A DNA stretch of 64,000 nt from Gallaecimonas kandeliae (GTDB taxonomy: Bacteria > Pseudomonadota > Gammaproteobacteria > Enterobacterales > Gallaecimonadaceae), in NCBI RefSeq assembly GCF_030450055.1, contig NZ_CP118480.1, forward strand, positions 1,577,415-1,641,414, read 5' to 3'. Below are positions 45,129-53,298 of the stretch, piece after piece (position 1 is the first letter of the stretch; every line of letters begins with the position of its first letter). Position numbers and translations under genes: made by a program. The notes under the pieces were generated by a model that saw nothing but the letters and a program-made list of their open reading frames with translations, searched no databases and was not told the DNA's origin.

Positions 45129-47036
45129 TTAGAAGTGGTATCGGCCGGTAAGGTTTATGGCGCGGCCATTGCCGGGATACCAGGCGTCTTCACCCCAGGT
45201 ATTGTAAACAGCATAGTCCGCATAGTGCTTATCAAAGAGGTTGTCGGCCCGCAGCACCAGCTGCCAGGGGCCCCGCCGCCAGTTGCCTGCCAGGTTCCAG
45301 AGGCCATAGCCCCCTTGTTTCGGCCCCAGGTTCTGGGTGTCGGACAAGAGGTACTGGCTACCGCGGTACTGGTACTCGAGCCTGGCCGACAGCGCCTGGC
45401 TGAGGGCCAGCTCGCCCCAGGCGCTGCCCGAGTGACGGGCGACCCAGGGCACCTTTTTACCATCGTTCTGGCCCTTGGTGAACTGGGCGTCCAGCCACTG
45501 GTAGTCCAGGCCCAAGTGCAGGGGGCCCAGGTCGTATCCGCCCTTGAAGTTGATGCCGTAGCGGCGCGAGGCCTCGCCGTTGACGTTGGCGCCGGGGAAC
45601 TGGCCGCCGGCCGGGGCCGGGGCGTTGGCGTCGAAGACGATTTCGTCATCCAGATCCAGGCGGAAGGCGGACAGGGAAAGGTCGCCATTTGCCCAGCCCG
45701 CCTCGTACGAGGTGCCCTTCTGGGGTTTGAGGCCTATGACCCCGGCCGGGGTATAGCCTTGTTCGTCGAGCTTGGCGAAACGCAGGTTGCGGTCGATACG
45801 GGCAAAAAGCCGGCCGCTGCCGAGGGCGTATTGGCCGGCCAGGGACCAGGTGGTGGCGTGGTGGCGGATGTCCTGGCCGTCAGGGTAGGTGCCGCCGTAG
45901 CGGAGCTGGTCTTTGACACGGGCGTAACGCAGGCCGGCGGTCAGGCTCAGGGGCCCTTGCTGCCATTGGCCGCTGCCGTAGAGGCTCTGGCTGGCCCTTT
46001 GGTTGTGGGCGCCCAGGTTGTCGTCGTCATAGTGGCCGTTTTCGATGTCGGCCCCGGCCAGCAGGCTGATGTCGCCAAGGGTGCCTTTCAAGCGCGGCGA
46101 CAATCGGGCCAGGCGCTCCACCGTCTCGCTGGGGTTGTCCACCGGCCAGCCACTGTAGCTTTGGTTGTAATCCCGCTCACGGCGGTTGACCGAGCCGTCC
46201 AGTAGCAGTTGCCAGCGATCGTCCAGCTGTTGTTCCAGGCCCAGGCGCACCACCCGGTTGATCTGGTTGATGAAATCCTTGGCGAACTCGGGGTTGGAGC
46301 CGCGCCTGTCCTGTTGGCTCAGCAGCAGGGGGCCCGGTTGGTCGCGCTTGTCCTGGTCCCAGCCCAGCTCCAGGAAGAGCTTGCGACCCTCGCCCTGGTA
46401 GCCGAGGCGGCCCTGGGCGCTGCGGGTCTTGCTGGTGCTGCGGTCGCGGAAATTGTCGCTCTTGTCCCAGGCCAGGTTGGTGTCAAGGAAGAGGCCATTG
46501 TCAAAGCCCTTGGACAGGTTGGCACCCAGGGCCTTGTGGCCCCAACTGCCGAGGCTGGCCTGGAGCTCGCCGCCGTCCACGCCGCCCTTGGTGATGATGT
46601 TGATGACGCCGCCCACGGCCTGGTCGCCGTAGAGCACGCCGGCGCTGCCTTGCAAGATCTCGATGCGCTGGAGGTTGCTAAGGCGCAGGCTGGACAGGGC
46701 AGGGCCTGCCAGGCTCTGGCTGTTGAGGCGGCGGCCGTCGATAAGCACCAGCACGTTGCTGCCGGCCTGGTCGGGGGCGAAGCCGCGCAGGCTCAGCACA
46801 GGGCCCGATCCCGAGTTGGCCACCTGGATGCCGGCGCGGCCGCGCAGCAGATCCATCAGGGAGCTGGCGCCGCTTTGCTCGATGTCGTCCTGGCTTATCA
46901 AGGTCACGGCGGCGGGGATCTGGTCGATAGATTGGCTCTGGCGGCCCAGTACCACCAGGTGTTCGTCGGCGGTCTCGGCCGCCTGCAGCAGGCCTGGCAA
47001 CAAGGCCAGGGCCAGCAGGGATTTGGAAAAGCCCAT
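45129..47036 (-). CDS. btuB: TonB-dependent vitamin B12 receptor BtuB
   Basis: About 636 residues. Signal peptide (MGFSKSLLALALLPGLLQA), TonB box-like DEHLVVLG, plug domain (ISQDDIEQSGASSLMDLLRGRAGIQV, GSAGVLYGDQAVGGVINIIT) and a 22-strand barrel ending in aromatic INLTGRYHF. The cobalamin riboswitch upstream identifies the substrate. The start could instead be the ATG at 47054 (MKWTDFMGFSK); the shorter form gives a cleaner signal peptide. Co-transcribed with the DUF6580 gene. Confidence 0.93.
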   Translation of the reverse strand: MGFSKSLLALALLPGLLQAAETADEHLVVLGRQSQSIDQIPAAVTLISQDDIEQSGASSLMDLLRGRAGIQVANSGSGPVLSLRGFAPDQAGSNVLVLIDGRRLNSQSLAGPALSSLRLSNLQRIEILQGSAGVLYGDQAVGGVINIITKGGVDGGELQASLGSWGHKALGANLSKGFDNGLFLDTNLAWDKSDNFRDRSTSKTRSAQGRLGYQGEGRKLFLELGWDQDKRDQPGPLLLSQQDRRGSNPEFAKDFINQINRVVRLGLEQQLDDRWQLLLDGSVNRRERDYNQSYSGWPVDNPSETVERLARLSPRLKGTLGDISLLAGADIENGHYDDDNLGAHNQRASQSLYGSGQWQQGPLSLTAGLRYARVKDQLRYGGTYPDGQDIRHHATTWSLAGQYALGSGRLFARIDRNLRFAKLDEQGYTPAGVIGLKPQKGTSYEAGWANGDLSLSAFRLDLDDEIVFDANAPAPAGGQFPGANVNGEASRRYGINFKGGYDLGPLHLGLDYQWLDAQFTKGQNDGKKVPWVARHSGSAWGELALSQALSARLEYQYRGSQYLLSDTQNLGPKQGGYGLWNLAGNWRRGPWQLVLRADNLFDKHYADYAVYNTWGEDAWYPGNGRAINLTGRYHF

Positions 47037-47109
47037 AAAGTCAGTCCACTTCATGGGGGCAAAGGGATACCACAGCATGATGCCGAACCCGGGCCTTGCC
47101 CACCGAAGG

Positions 47110-47285
47110 CACCGGGTTTTCTTCTCATGGCCGGTCTCCGGACTTGGACGGGTAACCGCGCTGCCGCCTTCCCGTGAGATCACAGTGGCTTTTGGCAGCG
47201 CGCCATCCTTACCGTTGCGGGGGCAGTGCCGGACTTGCACCGGCTTCCCGATTATCCCTTCTGGGGGCACCACGGAAAAAGGCGT
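47110..47285 (-). ncRNA. Cobalamin riboswitch
   Basis: On the minus strand in order: GGTGCC, GGGAAGCCGGTGCAAGTCC, GGCACTGCCCCCGCAACGG, the B12 box GCCACTG, GGGAAGGC and GTCCAAGTCCGGAGACCGGC. This is the conserved adenosylcobalamin aptamer. It lies just upstream of btuB and should shut expression when B12 is abundant. Confidence 0.95.
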
Positions 47286-47360
47286 ATTCTTCAACCTGTT
47301 GATTGAAGGCCGCATCATAGCCTTTGTCGTGTTTGGAAGTCCAGACGTCTGAGGTTGTCC

Positions 47361-47630
47361 ATGAAATTGACCGATCTGCCCAATGTGGGGCCCGCCACCG
47401 CCAAGGATCTGCAACTGCTGGGCATTGAAGCGCCGCCGCAGCTGATCGGCCAGGATCCTTATTTTCTTTACCAGGAACTCTGCCGCCTGACCGGCCAGCG
47501 CCACGACCCTTGCGTGCTGGATGTACTGATGTCGGTGGTGCGTTTCATGGAGGGGGCGCCGGCCAGGCCCTGGTGGTTTTACACGCCCGAACGCAAGGCC
47601 TTACTTGCCAAGTTGGCTAAGTCGCCATAA
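47361..47630 (+). CDS. Helix-hairpin-helix protein, Cdd1-like
   Basis: 89 residues; GAGG seven bases before the ATG. LTDLPNVGPATAKDLQLLGIEAPPQL is a helix-hairpin-helix, and YQELCRLTGQRHDPCVLDVLMSVVRFM followed by WWFYTPERKAL fits the pathogenicity-locus Cdd1-like family. Likely a DNA-binding or DNA-associated protein; no specific function known. Confidence 0.85.
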   Translation: MKLTDLPNVGPATAKDLQLLGIEAPPQLIGQDPYFLYQELCRLTGQRHDPCVLDVLMSVVRFMEGAPARPWWFYTPERKALLAKLAKSP

Positions 47631-47691
47631 TGTTAACTTAGGGTTAAATGAAGGGCTCTGGTTGAGCCCTTCCGCTGACAAGGAGTTGGTG

Positions 47692-48090
47692 ATGGCATCA
47701 GAAAAGGATTACCCGCACAACCGCTTCGACCGCTGGTTGCGCCTTCCCCTGGCGGTACTCGCCGGCCTTATCGTCGCCGCTTCCACCCAGGTGCTGATCC
47801 AAGGCATCGCCGTGGCCCTCTACGGCCAGGAGCCGAGCAGCAGCAATTTGTCCCTGGGCTACTCGTTGCTGTCCCTCTTGGGATTCTGGATGGCCACCTT
47901 CGTCGGTGTAGTGACCACCCTGCTGCTGGAGCGCCGGGAGCAGGCGATCCTGGCCTGGACCCTGGTGGCCATACTGGCCTTGCTGGTGCTGGCCAGCGTG
48001 ACCCTCTTCGCCTACCCCTGGTGGTTCGCCGTGGCGGCCATCGCCGGCATGATCCCCCTGTCCCGCTTGGCGGGGCGTCTGGCACACTAA
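47692..48090 (+). CDS. Four-helix membrane protein; 3' end tandemly repeated
   Basis: 132 residues from the ATG at 47692 with AAGGAG upstream. Helices at about 20-40, 58-80, 85-105 and 108-125. The final codons (AGMIPLSRLAGRLAH, stop TAA) and downstream DNA recur in an 86-bp repeat. If the TAA were read through, the frame stays open to 48318. Function unknown. Confidence 0.78.
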   Translation: MASEKDYPHNRFDRWLRLPLAVLAGLIVAASTQVLIQGIAVALYGQEPSSSNLSLGYSLLSLLGFWMATFVGVVTTLLLERREQAILAWTLVAILALLVLASVTLFAYPWWFAVAAIAGMIPLSRLAGRLAH

Positions 48091-48318
48091 GAAAAGCGGT
48101 GCCAGGCCGCCTTTGGCGGGCAGTCGTTGCCAGCATGGTGCCCTTGTCCCGCTTGGCGGGGCGGCTGGCGCACTAAGAAAAGCTGTGCCGGGCCGCCTTT
48201 GGCGGGCAGTCATCGCCGGCATGATCCCCCTGTCCCGCTTGGCCGGGCGGCTGGCGCACTGACTAAAGCAGTGCCGGGCCGCCTTTGGCGGGCAGTCATC
48301 GCCGGCTTGCCCACTTAA
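48045..48318 (+). repeat. 86-bp tandem repeat of a gene 3' end, three and a part copies
   Basis: TCCCGCTTGG recurs at 48061, 48147 and 48233, exactly 86 bp apart, and a partial fourth copy ends at 48318. Every unit carries the last codons of the membrane protein, its stop region, and a CCGCC/GGCGG hairpin with a TTT loop. This resembles the organisation at 3489-3913, with unrelated sequence. Confidence 0.95.
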
Positions 48319-48386
48319 CCAAAGTCGCCTTGTAACCGGGACCTGGCTGCTTTAAAAGGGGGGCAAAACCTTCTCAGGACAGCCCT

Positions 48387-49304
48387 ATGAAAGCCGTATT
48401 GCTGGACGCCGACACCCTGGGCCAGGACATCGACCTTGGCCCCCTCAAAGCCGCCGTCAACCACCTCGAGATCCACGGCAACACCACCCCGGAGCAACTG
48501 GCCGGGCGTCTGGCCGGCATGGATATCGCCCTGACCAACAAGGTGCCTATTCCGGGTTCGGCCATGGCCGGCCTTAAGGCCATCTGCGTCATGGCCACCG
48601 GTATGAACAATGTGGACTTGGCTGCTGCCGAGCGCTTGGGAATACCGGTCAGGAACGTGGTCAATTACGGCACCCATTCGGTGGCCCAGCACAGCCTGAT
48701 GCTGATGCTGGCCCTCGCCGCCAGGCTGCCCCTCTATCAGTGCGATCTCAGTGCAGGTGCCTGGCAGCAGAGCCCATTTTTCTGCCTGATGGGCCATGCC
48801 ACCACTGAGCTTCACGGCAAGACCCTGGTGCTGGTGGGCGCCGGCACCCTGGGCAGCAGCGTCGCCAGGTTGGCCGAGGCCTTCGGCATGGAGGTGGTGT
48901 TTGCGGCCAGGCCCGGCAGCAAGGACGATCCCAGGCCCAGCCTGGAGGCGCTGCTGCCAAAGGCCGATCTGCTTTCTTTCCATTGCCCCCTCACCGAGCA
49001 CACCCATCATCTCTTGAACGCCGAGCGCCTGGCCCTCGTCAAACCTGGCTGCCTGGTGGTGAATTGCGCCAGGGGCGGCATCATCGACGAAGCCGCCTGC
49101 CTGGCGGCCCTCGAGGCCGGGCGCCTCGGCGGCCTGGCCGTGGATGTGTTGCCACAAGAGCCGCCGCGGGCAGGTCACCCTTTGTTGGATGCCCTGGCCA
49201 AGCCCCTGAACCTCATCGTCACCCCCCATAACGCCTGGATAAGCCGAGAGGCCAGGCAGAAGATTGTGGAGCTGACGGCGGACAATATCAGCGCCCTGGC
49301 CTAG
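48387..49304 (+). CDS. D-2-hydroxyacid dehydrogenase
   Basis: 305 residues. Rossmann motif VLVGAGTLGSSVARLAEAFG, catalytic Arg in NCARGGIIDE, Glu in LPQEPPRAGHPL and His in VTPHNAWIS. The NAD(P)-dependent D-isomer 2-hydroxyacid family includes glycerate and hydroxypyruvate reductases; LDADTLGQDIDLGPLK at the N-terminus is reminiscent of glycerate dehydrogenase (HprA-like). The specific substrate is unproven. Confidence 0.9.
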   Translation: MKAVLLDADTLGQDIDLGPLKAAVNHLEIHGNTTPEQLAGRLAGMDIALTNKVPIPGSAMAGLKAICVMATGMNNVDLAAAERLGIPVRNVVNYGTHSVAQHSLMLMLALAARLPLYQCDLSAGAWQQSPFFCLMGHATTELHGKTLVLVGAGTLGSSVARLAEAFGMEVVFAARPGSKDDPRPSLEALLPKADLLSFHCPLTEHTHHLLNAERLALVKPGCLVVNCARGGIIDEAACLAALEAGRLGGLAVDVLPQEPPRAGHPLLDALAKPLNLIVTPHNAWISREARQKIVELTADNISALA

Positions 49305-49365
49305 GGCGCTGCAAGGCACCACCGCCTTTGCCGGTCTTTTGCCAGGACCGTTGAAGGAGGGGCTT

Positions 49366-49674
49366 ATGGCCAAGAGCTGGATAAGGGATGGCTTGAAGCT
49401 GTTGTCAGGGGCCCTGGCGGGCAGCTTGCTGGCTTTCGCCATGCTGTTGACGAAGAAGGACTTCTTCGGCTTCTGGCTCAGTCACAGCAAGGGGTTGGCG
49501 GATTTCTTTGCCAACCTCTACAGCGCCGACATGGGACAGCACGGCGGCACCCTCATCACAGGCCTGCTCTGGGACCTGTCCCTGGCGGTGGCCATTGGGG
49601 CCATACCCGGTATGGTGCTGCTGCCCTTTTCCTTTGCCGTGCTGAGGCGCTGGTTGACCAAGGGGCTGGGTTAG
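49366..49674 (+). CDS. Small two-helix membrane protein
   Basis: 102 residues, GAAGGAGG upstream of the ATG at 49366. Two hydrophobic helices (LLSGALAGSLLAFAMLL and WDLSLAVAIGAIPGMVLLPFSFAVL). It converges with the deacetylase gene, overlapping by four bases at the stops. Not assigned to a family. Confidence 0.7.
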   Translation: MAKSWIRDGLKLLSGALAGSLLAFAMLLTKKDFFGFWLSHSKGLADFFANLYSADMGQHGGTLITGLLWDLSLAVAIGAIPGMVLLPFSFAVLRRWLTKGLG

Positions 49675-50570
49675 GGGCGCGACGGATGATGGGCCTGCCA
49701 ATGCCGGGCTATGTCTTGGCGTTTGCAGATCCAGGCCCCGCCTTTGGCCTGTACATGACTCAAGAAGCGCACCAGGGCCAGGGCCCTGGCAGGGTGGCCG
49801 CTGATACGGCCATGGAGGCCGACGCTCATCATCTTCGGCGCCGTCGCCCCTTCCTGCCAGAGGCAGTCGAAGGCATCCTTGAGCAGCGCAAAGAAGTCTT
49901 CCCCGCTGGCGACACAGTTCGGCAGCAGATAGCGCATGTCGTTGGTGACCAGGCTGTAGGGGAGCATCAGAAGATCCTGGTGCCAGTAGGGCAGGTCGTC
50001 GTTGTAGCAATCCGAGCTGTAGAGCAACCCCGCCTCTTGCACCAACCGCCGGGTATTGGCGCTTTGCCGGCCCGTATACCAGCCCAGCGCCTGCTTGTTG
50101 CAGCACTTGGCTATCGCCGCCAGGGTCTGCTGGATGTGGCGCCTTTCCTCGTCTTCAGGGACAAAGTGATAGTCCAGCCAGCGATAGCCGTGGCCCGCCA
50201 CTTCGATGTCGCCTTGGCTAAGGGCCTGGGCCAGCGGTGGGTTGAGCTCCAGGGCCTGGCCTGTGGCGAAGACGGTCAGGGGTACGTTGCGCTCGGCAAA
50301 GAGTGCCAGCAGGCGCCAGGCGCCGGCCCGGGCGCCGTATTCATAGAGGCTCTCCACGCTCCAGTCCCGCTCGCCCCGGCGCGGCGGCCGCCCAGGCAGC
50401 TCGTGCAGGTAGGCCTCGGACTGGGCGTCGCCGTGCAGGATGCAAGACTCTGAGCCTTCCTCGACATTGAGCACAAACTGCAGGGCGACGCGTGCCCCGC
50501 CCGGCCAATGGGGATGAGGTGGCCGGCCGCCGTAGCCGACGAGCTCCCGCCCCGGGCCGGACTTTGCCAT
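49671..50570 (-). CDS. PuuE-type polysaccharide deacetylase-like hydrolase
   Basis: 299 residues. VALQFVLNVEEGSESCILHGD marks the PuuE/allantoinase group (metal Glu in place of Asp), with PLTVFATGQALELNP, EVAGHGYRWLDYHFVPEDEE and SVGLHGRISGHPARA. Members hydrolyse cyclic ureides or other amides in the cytoplasm. Its start overlaps the stop of the GNAT gene (TGATG), so they are probably co-translated. Confidence 0.88.
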   Translation of the reverse strand: MAKSGPGRELVGYGGRPPHPHWPGGARVALQFVLNVEEGSESCILHGDAQSEAYLHELPGRPPRRGERDWSVESLYEYGARAGAWRLLALFAERNVPLTVFATGQALELNPPLAQALSQGDIEVAGHGYRWLDYHFVPEDEERRHIQQTLAAIAKCCNKQALGWYTGRQSANTRRLVQEAGLLYSSDCYNDDLPYWHQDLLMLPYSLVTNDMRYLLPNCVASGEDFFALLKDAFDCLWQEGATAPKMMSVGLHGRISGHPARALALVRFLSHVQAKGGAWICKRQDIARHWQAHHPSRP

Positions 50571-51439
50571 CAGCCGAGCTCGAAGGTGGTGACGCCGAAT
50601 ACCTTGTCCTCGGCGACGGCGGGTTTGGAGCCTAAGTACATGCGGGCGCAGCCGAACACCTCCGCCATGCCGTGGCGCCGGGCCATGGCCATGGCGGCGC
50701 CATTATTCTCCGGCACGTCGAGGAAGAGGGGGCCGCCTGCGGCGAACTCCGCCAGCTTTTGGTAGAGGGCCTCGGCGGCCTTGGCGTCGTCGGCGAAGAG
50801 GGGGCCTACCTTGCAGCCCTGGCCACAGCGGCGCACCACGGCATAACCGGCCAGCTTGCCGCCGCGCAGGCAGCCAAGGGCCTGGGCGTCCGGCTGGGCT
50901 ATCCAGCCTTCGAGGAAGGCACTGCGAGAGGCGGGGAAGCATTGGCGGTCATAGGCTTCGAGATCAGCGAAGGCCACCTCGGAAAGCGGCACCAGCTGCT
51001 CGCCGCCCGGCGGCGCGGTAAAGCCGGCCGCAATGTCGGCCTCAAAGCGCAGGTCCCGGTGGGAAAAGACGAAGCCGCCCTTGGCGTAGTAGGGCTGCAT
51101 GTCGAAGACGCCGTCCATGCCGATGCCGGCGCCGGGCTTGAGGCGGGCCAGCAGCCCCTCCCGCCGCTTGCGCCAGAGTTCATCGCCCAGGCCATGGCCG
51201 CGAAACTCGGGGCGGATGATAAAAAAGCCCATGAAGCCAAAGTCGCCGCCATAGCTGGTGATGGCGCCGCCACCGACCAGCTCCCCGTCCAGTTCGGCGG
51301 CGATGTAGGCGTCCGGATCCGTGGCCCAGAACAGCTCGGCATCGTGCAGGCCAGGGTTCCAGCCCTCTTTCGCCGCCCAGCCCACCAAGCTATCCAGCTC
51401 GGCCCTGGTCATGTTGCGGATCTGCAGCTTGTCTGACAT
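50570..51439 (-). CDS. Double-GNAT acetyltransferase
   Basis: 289 residues. The first GNAT (about 1-135) has GGGAITSYGGDFGFMGFFIIRPEFRGHGLGDELW; the second (about 140-285) is Acetyltransf_18-like with AFLEGWIAQPDAQALGCLRGGKLAGYAVVRRC and GGPLFLDVPENN. Such two-domain enzymes modify small molecules. It heads a two-gene operon with the PuuE-like hydrolase. Confidence 0.88.
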   Translation of the reverse strand: MSDKLQIRNMTRAELDSLVGWAAKEGWNPGLHDAELFWATDPDAYIAAELDGELVGGGAITSYGGDFGFMGFFIIRPEFRGHGLGDELWRKRREGLLARLKPGAGIGMDGVFDMQPYYAKGGFVFSHRDLRFEADIAAGFTAPPGGEQLVPLSEVAFADLEAYDRQCFPASRSAFLEGWIAQPDAQALGCLRGGKLAGYAVVRRCGQGCKVGPLFADDAKAAEALYQKLAEFAAGGPLFLDVPENNGAAMAMARRHGMAEVFGCARMYLGSKPAVAEDKVFGVTTFELG

Positions 51440-51637
51440 CAGTCTCTCCCTGGCGCGTTGCCGCTTATGGTTGTGGATTGCTTTGTTTGATAGTCGCCTT
51501 AATAATCGGCCTTATTCAATAGGATAGCCTTTTCGACCTGCTAAAAACGCATCTCTGCTGCAACGCGGGCGCCTTGGTGCCGAGCGGTTGAGAGGGGTTT
51601 TACCCGTTCAACGAGATGGCTCACAAGGAGACCTGTA
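51440..51637. other. Intergenic spacer
   Basis: Divergent promoter region of about 200 bp between the GNAT gene and a SnoaL-like gene. AT-richer than its surroundings near 51475-51530; I see no defined operator. Confidence 0.5.
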
Positions 51638-51970
51638 GTGACCAACCCTGAAGCCCCTGTCCAGCGCCAGTTGGACGCTTACAACGATCACGACTTGGAA
51701 CGCTTCCTGGCCCAGTACCATGAGGATGTGCAGGTTTTCCGGCCACCGGCGGCGGAGCCTGTGCAGGTGGGCAAGGCGGCCATGGGGGCCCATTACGCCA
51801 ATCACCGTTTCAACCTGCCGGACCTGCACGCCAGGCTGGTCAACCGCATGGTGTCGGGCAATATCGTCGTCGACCATGAAGAGGTCAGCGGCCTTGGCGA
51901 GGCGCCGGTCTCGGCCATTGCCGTCTACAAGGTGGTGGATGGTAAGATCCGCACCGCCTGGTTTTACTGA
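51638..51970 (+). CDS. SnoaL/steroid isomerase-like (NTF2 fold) protein
   Basis: 110 residues, GTG start with AAGGAG. Family features: VQRQLDAYNDHDLERFLAQYHEDVQVF, GKAAMGAHYANHRF and GLGEAPVSAIAVYKVVDGKIRTAWFY. The NTF2-like fold is clear from the strand pattern; reaction and ligand cannot be assigned. Confidence 0.88.
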   Translation: MTNPEAPVQRQLDAYNDHDLERFLAQYHEDVQVFRPPAAEPVQVGKAAMGAHYANHRFNLPDLHARLVNRMVSGNIVVDHEEVSGLGEAPVSAIAVYKVVDGKIRTAWFY

Positions 51971-52012
51971 GCAATAAGCCGGCTTTTTGAGGTGGCTTTC
52001 ACAGGGAGTTTT

Positions 52013-52498
52013 ATGTCAATCACCTTACATGACCTGATCGTCGATTTTTCCCATCTGGATCCTGATGCGTTGTTGTCGGATTGGCGCTGGCTAACTGGCA
52101 GCGACAAGCAGCCGATCCTGATCACGGCCATGGGCAATGCTTTTTTGCTGAACAGGGCCGATGACAGTGTCTGGCTGCTCGATGCTGGCGAAGGAAGCCT
52201 GAAGCCCGTCACCAATTCGGTTGAAGAGCTGGAAGCCTGCCTGTCCGACCACGACTTCGTGATGGAAAGGTTCCTGGTCGAAGATTTTGTCGGCCTGCGA
52301 GAGGCTGGTAAGCGGCTTGCCGAGGGGCAGGTCTACGGCTATATCCGGCCTCCCGCCTTGGGTGGCGGCTTCGACATCGAGAACTTGGAGCCCACCGACA
52401 TGCAGGTGCATTTCAGCTTCTCCGGGCAAGTCCACGAACAGGTCAAGGATTTGCCCGAAGGCACCCCCATATCCAACATTTCCTTCGGAAAAGCCTGA
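52013..52498 (+). CDS. T6SS Tdi1-like immunity-domain protein
   Basis: 161 residues from the ATG at 52013 (AGGGAG upstream). WLTGSDKQPILITAMGNAFLLN, FLVEDFVGLREAGKRLAEGQVYGYIRPPALGGGF and SGQVHEQVKDLPEGTPISNI follow the DUF1851/Tdi1 C-terminal immunity pattern. No toxin gene is adjacent, so it is either an orphan immunity gene or a GAD-like housekeeping variant. Confidence 0.78.
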   Translation: MSITLHDLIVDFSHLDPDALLSDWRWLTGSDKQPILITAMGNAFLLNRADDSVWLLDAGEGSLKPVTNSVEELEACLSDHDFVMERFLVEDFVGLREAGKRLAEGQVYGYIRPPALGGGFDIENLEPTDMQVHFSFSGQVHEQVKDLPEGTPISNISFGKA

Positions 52499-52557
52499 GG
52501 CCATCTGAAGGCGGCTAACATCAGCAACGCCTTACCTGCGTTGACGGAGCGATAGAG

Positions 52558-52797
52558 ATGGACCAGCCCATCATCGGTTACCACCAGGACGCAGAAGGCC
52601 ACTGGGTAGCGGAGCTGGCCTGTGGCCATTTCCAGCATGTGCGCCATGACCCGCCCTGGCAGCAGCGGCCTTGGGTGGTGACCGAAGCGGGCAGGGCGGC
52701 CAAGCTGGGGCTGATGCTCGGCTGCAAGAAATGTGATGAAGGGGCGCCACCAGATCGCCTCGACGACCCCAACGACAGGCCCGGGAGCCCGCAGTGA
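52558..52797 (+). CDS. DUF3565 family protein
   Basis: 79 residues. QPIIGYHQDAEGHWVAELACGHFQHVRHDPPW and GCKKCDEG match DUF3565. The Cys/His set (CGH, HVRH, CKKC) suggests one zinc. The TGA overlaps the GTG of the NYN gene. Function unknown. Confidence 0.9.
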   Translation: MDQPIIGYHQDAEGHWVAELACGHFQHVRHDPPWQQRPWVVTEAGRAAKLGLMLGCKKCDEGAPPDRLDDPNDRPGSPQ

Positions 52798-53267
52798 CAA
52801 GAGTGCTGATACTGGTCGACGTGCAGAACGCCTATTACACGGCCAGGCAGGCCTTCGGCCGCAACGTCGATTACAACGCCTTCTGGGCCAGGGCCACGGC
52901 GGGCCGGGAACTGGTCAAGGCCTTTGCCTACGCCATCGACAGGGGCGATCAGAAGCAGCGGGAATTCCAGAATATCCTGAGGGCTATCGGCTTCGAGGTG
53001 AAGCTCAAACCCTTTATCCAGCGGGCGGACGGCTCGGCCAAGGGGGACTGGGACGTGGGCATCACCCTCGATGCCATGGACCATGCAGGCCTTGCCGATG
53101 TGGTGGTGTTGCTGTCGGGCGACGGCGATTTCGACCTGCTGGCGAGCCGGCTGCGGGAGAAGGGCCAGAGGGTCGAGGTCTATGGCGTGGCCGAGCTGAC
53201 GGCGGCGTCCCTGATGCATGCCGCCAGTGAATTCATCCCCATCGAAGGAAAGCTCCTGTTGCCTTGA
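52794..53267 (+). CDS. NYN-domain (LabA/PIN-like) nuclease-fold protein
   Basis: 157 residues, GTG start overlapping the DUF3565 stop (GTGA). Acidic cluster positions of NYN nucleases: VLILVDVQNAYY, KGDWDVGITLDAMD and VVLLSGDGDFDLLASRLREKGQRVEVYGV. Probably an RNA- or nucleotide-acting metal-dependent enzyme, as in LabA-like proteins. A terminator follows. Confidence 0.9.
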   Translation: MTRVLILVDVQNAYYTARQAFGRNVDYNAFWARATAGRELVKAFAYAIDRGDQKQREFQNILRAIGFEVKLKPFIQRADGSAKGDWDVGITLDAMDHAGLADVVVLLSGDGDFDLLASRLREKGQRVEVYGVAELTAASLMHAASEFIPIEGKLLLP

Positions 53268-53296
53268 AAAAAACGCCGCTTTCGCGGCGTTTTTTA
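53266..53296. terminator. Bidirectional terminator
   Basis: AAAAAACGCCGC TTTC GCGGCGTTTTTT between converging genes. Confidence 0.88.
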
Positions 53297-53298
53297 CA

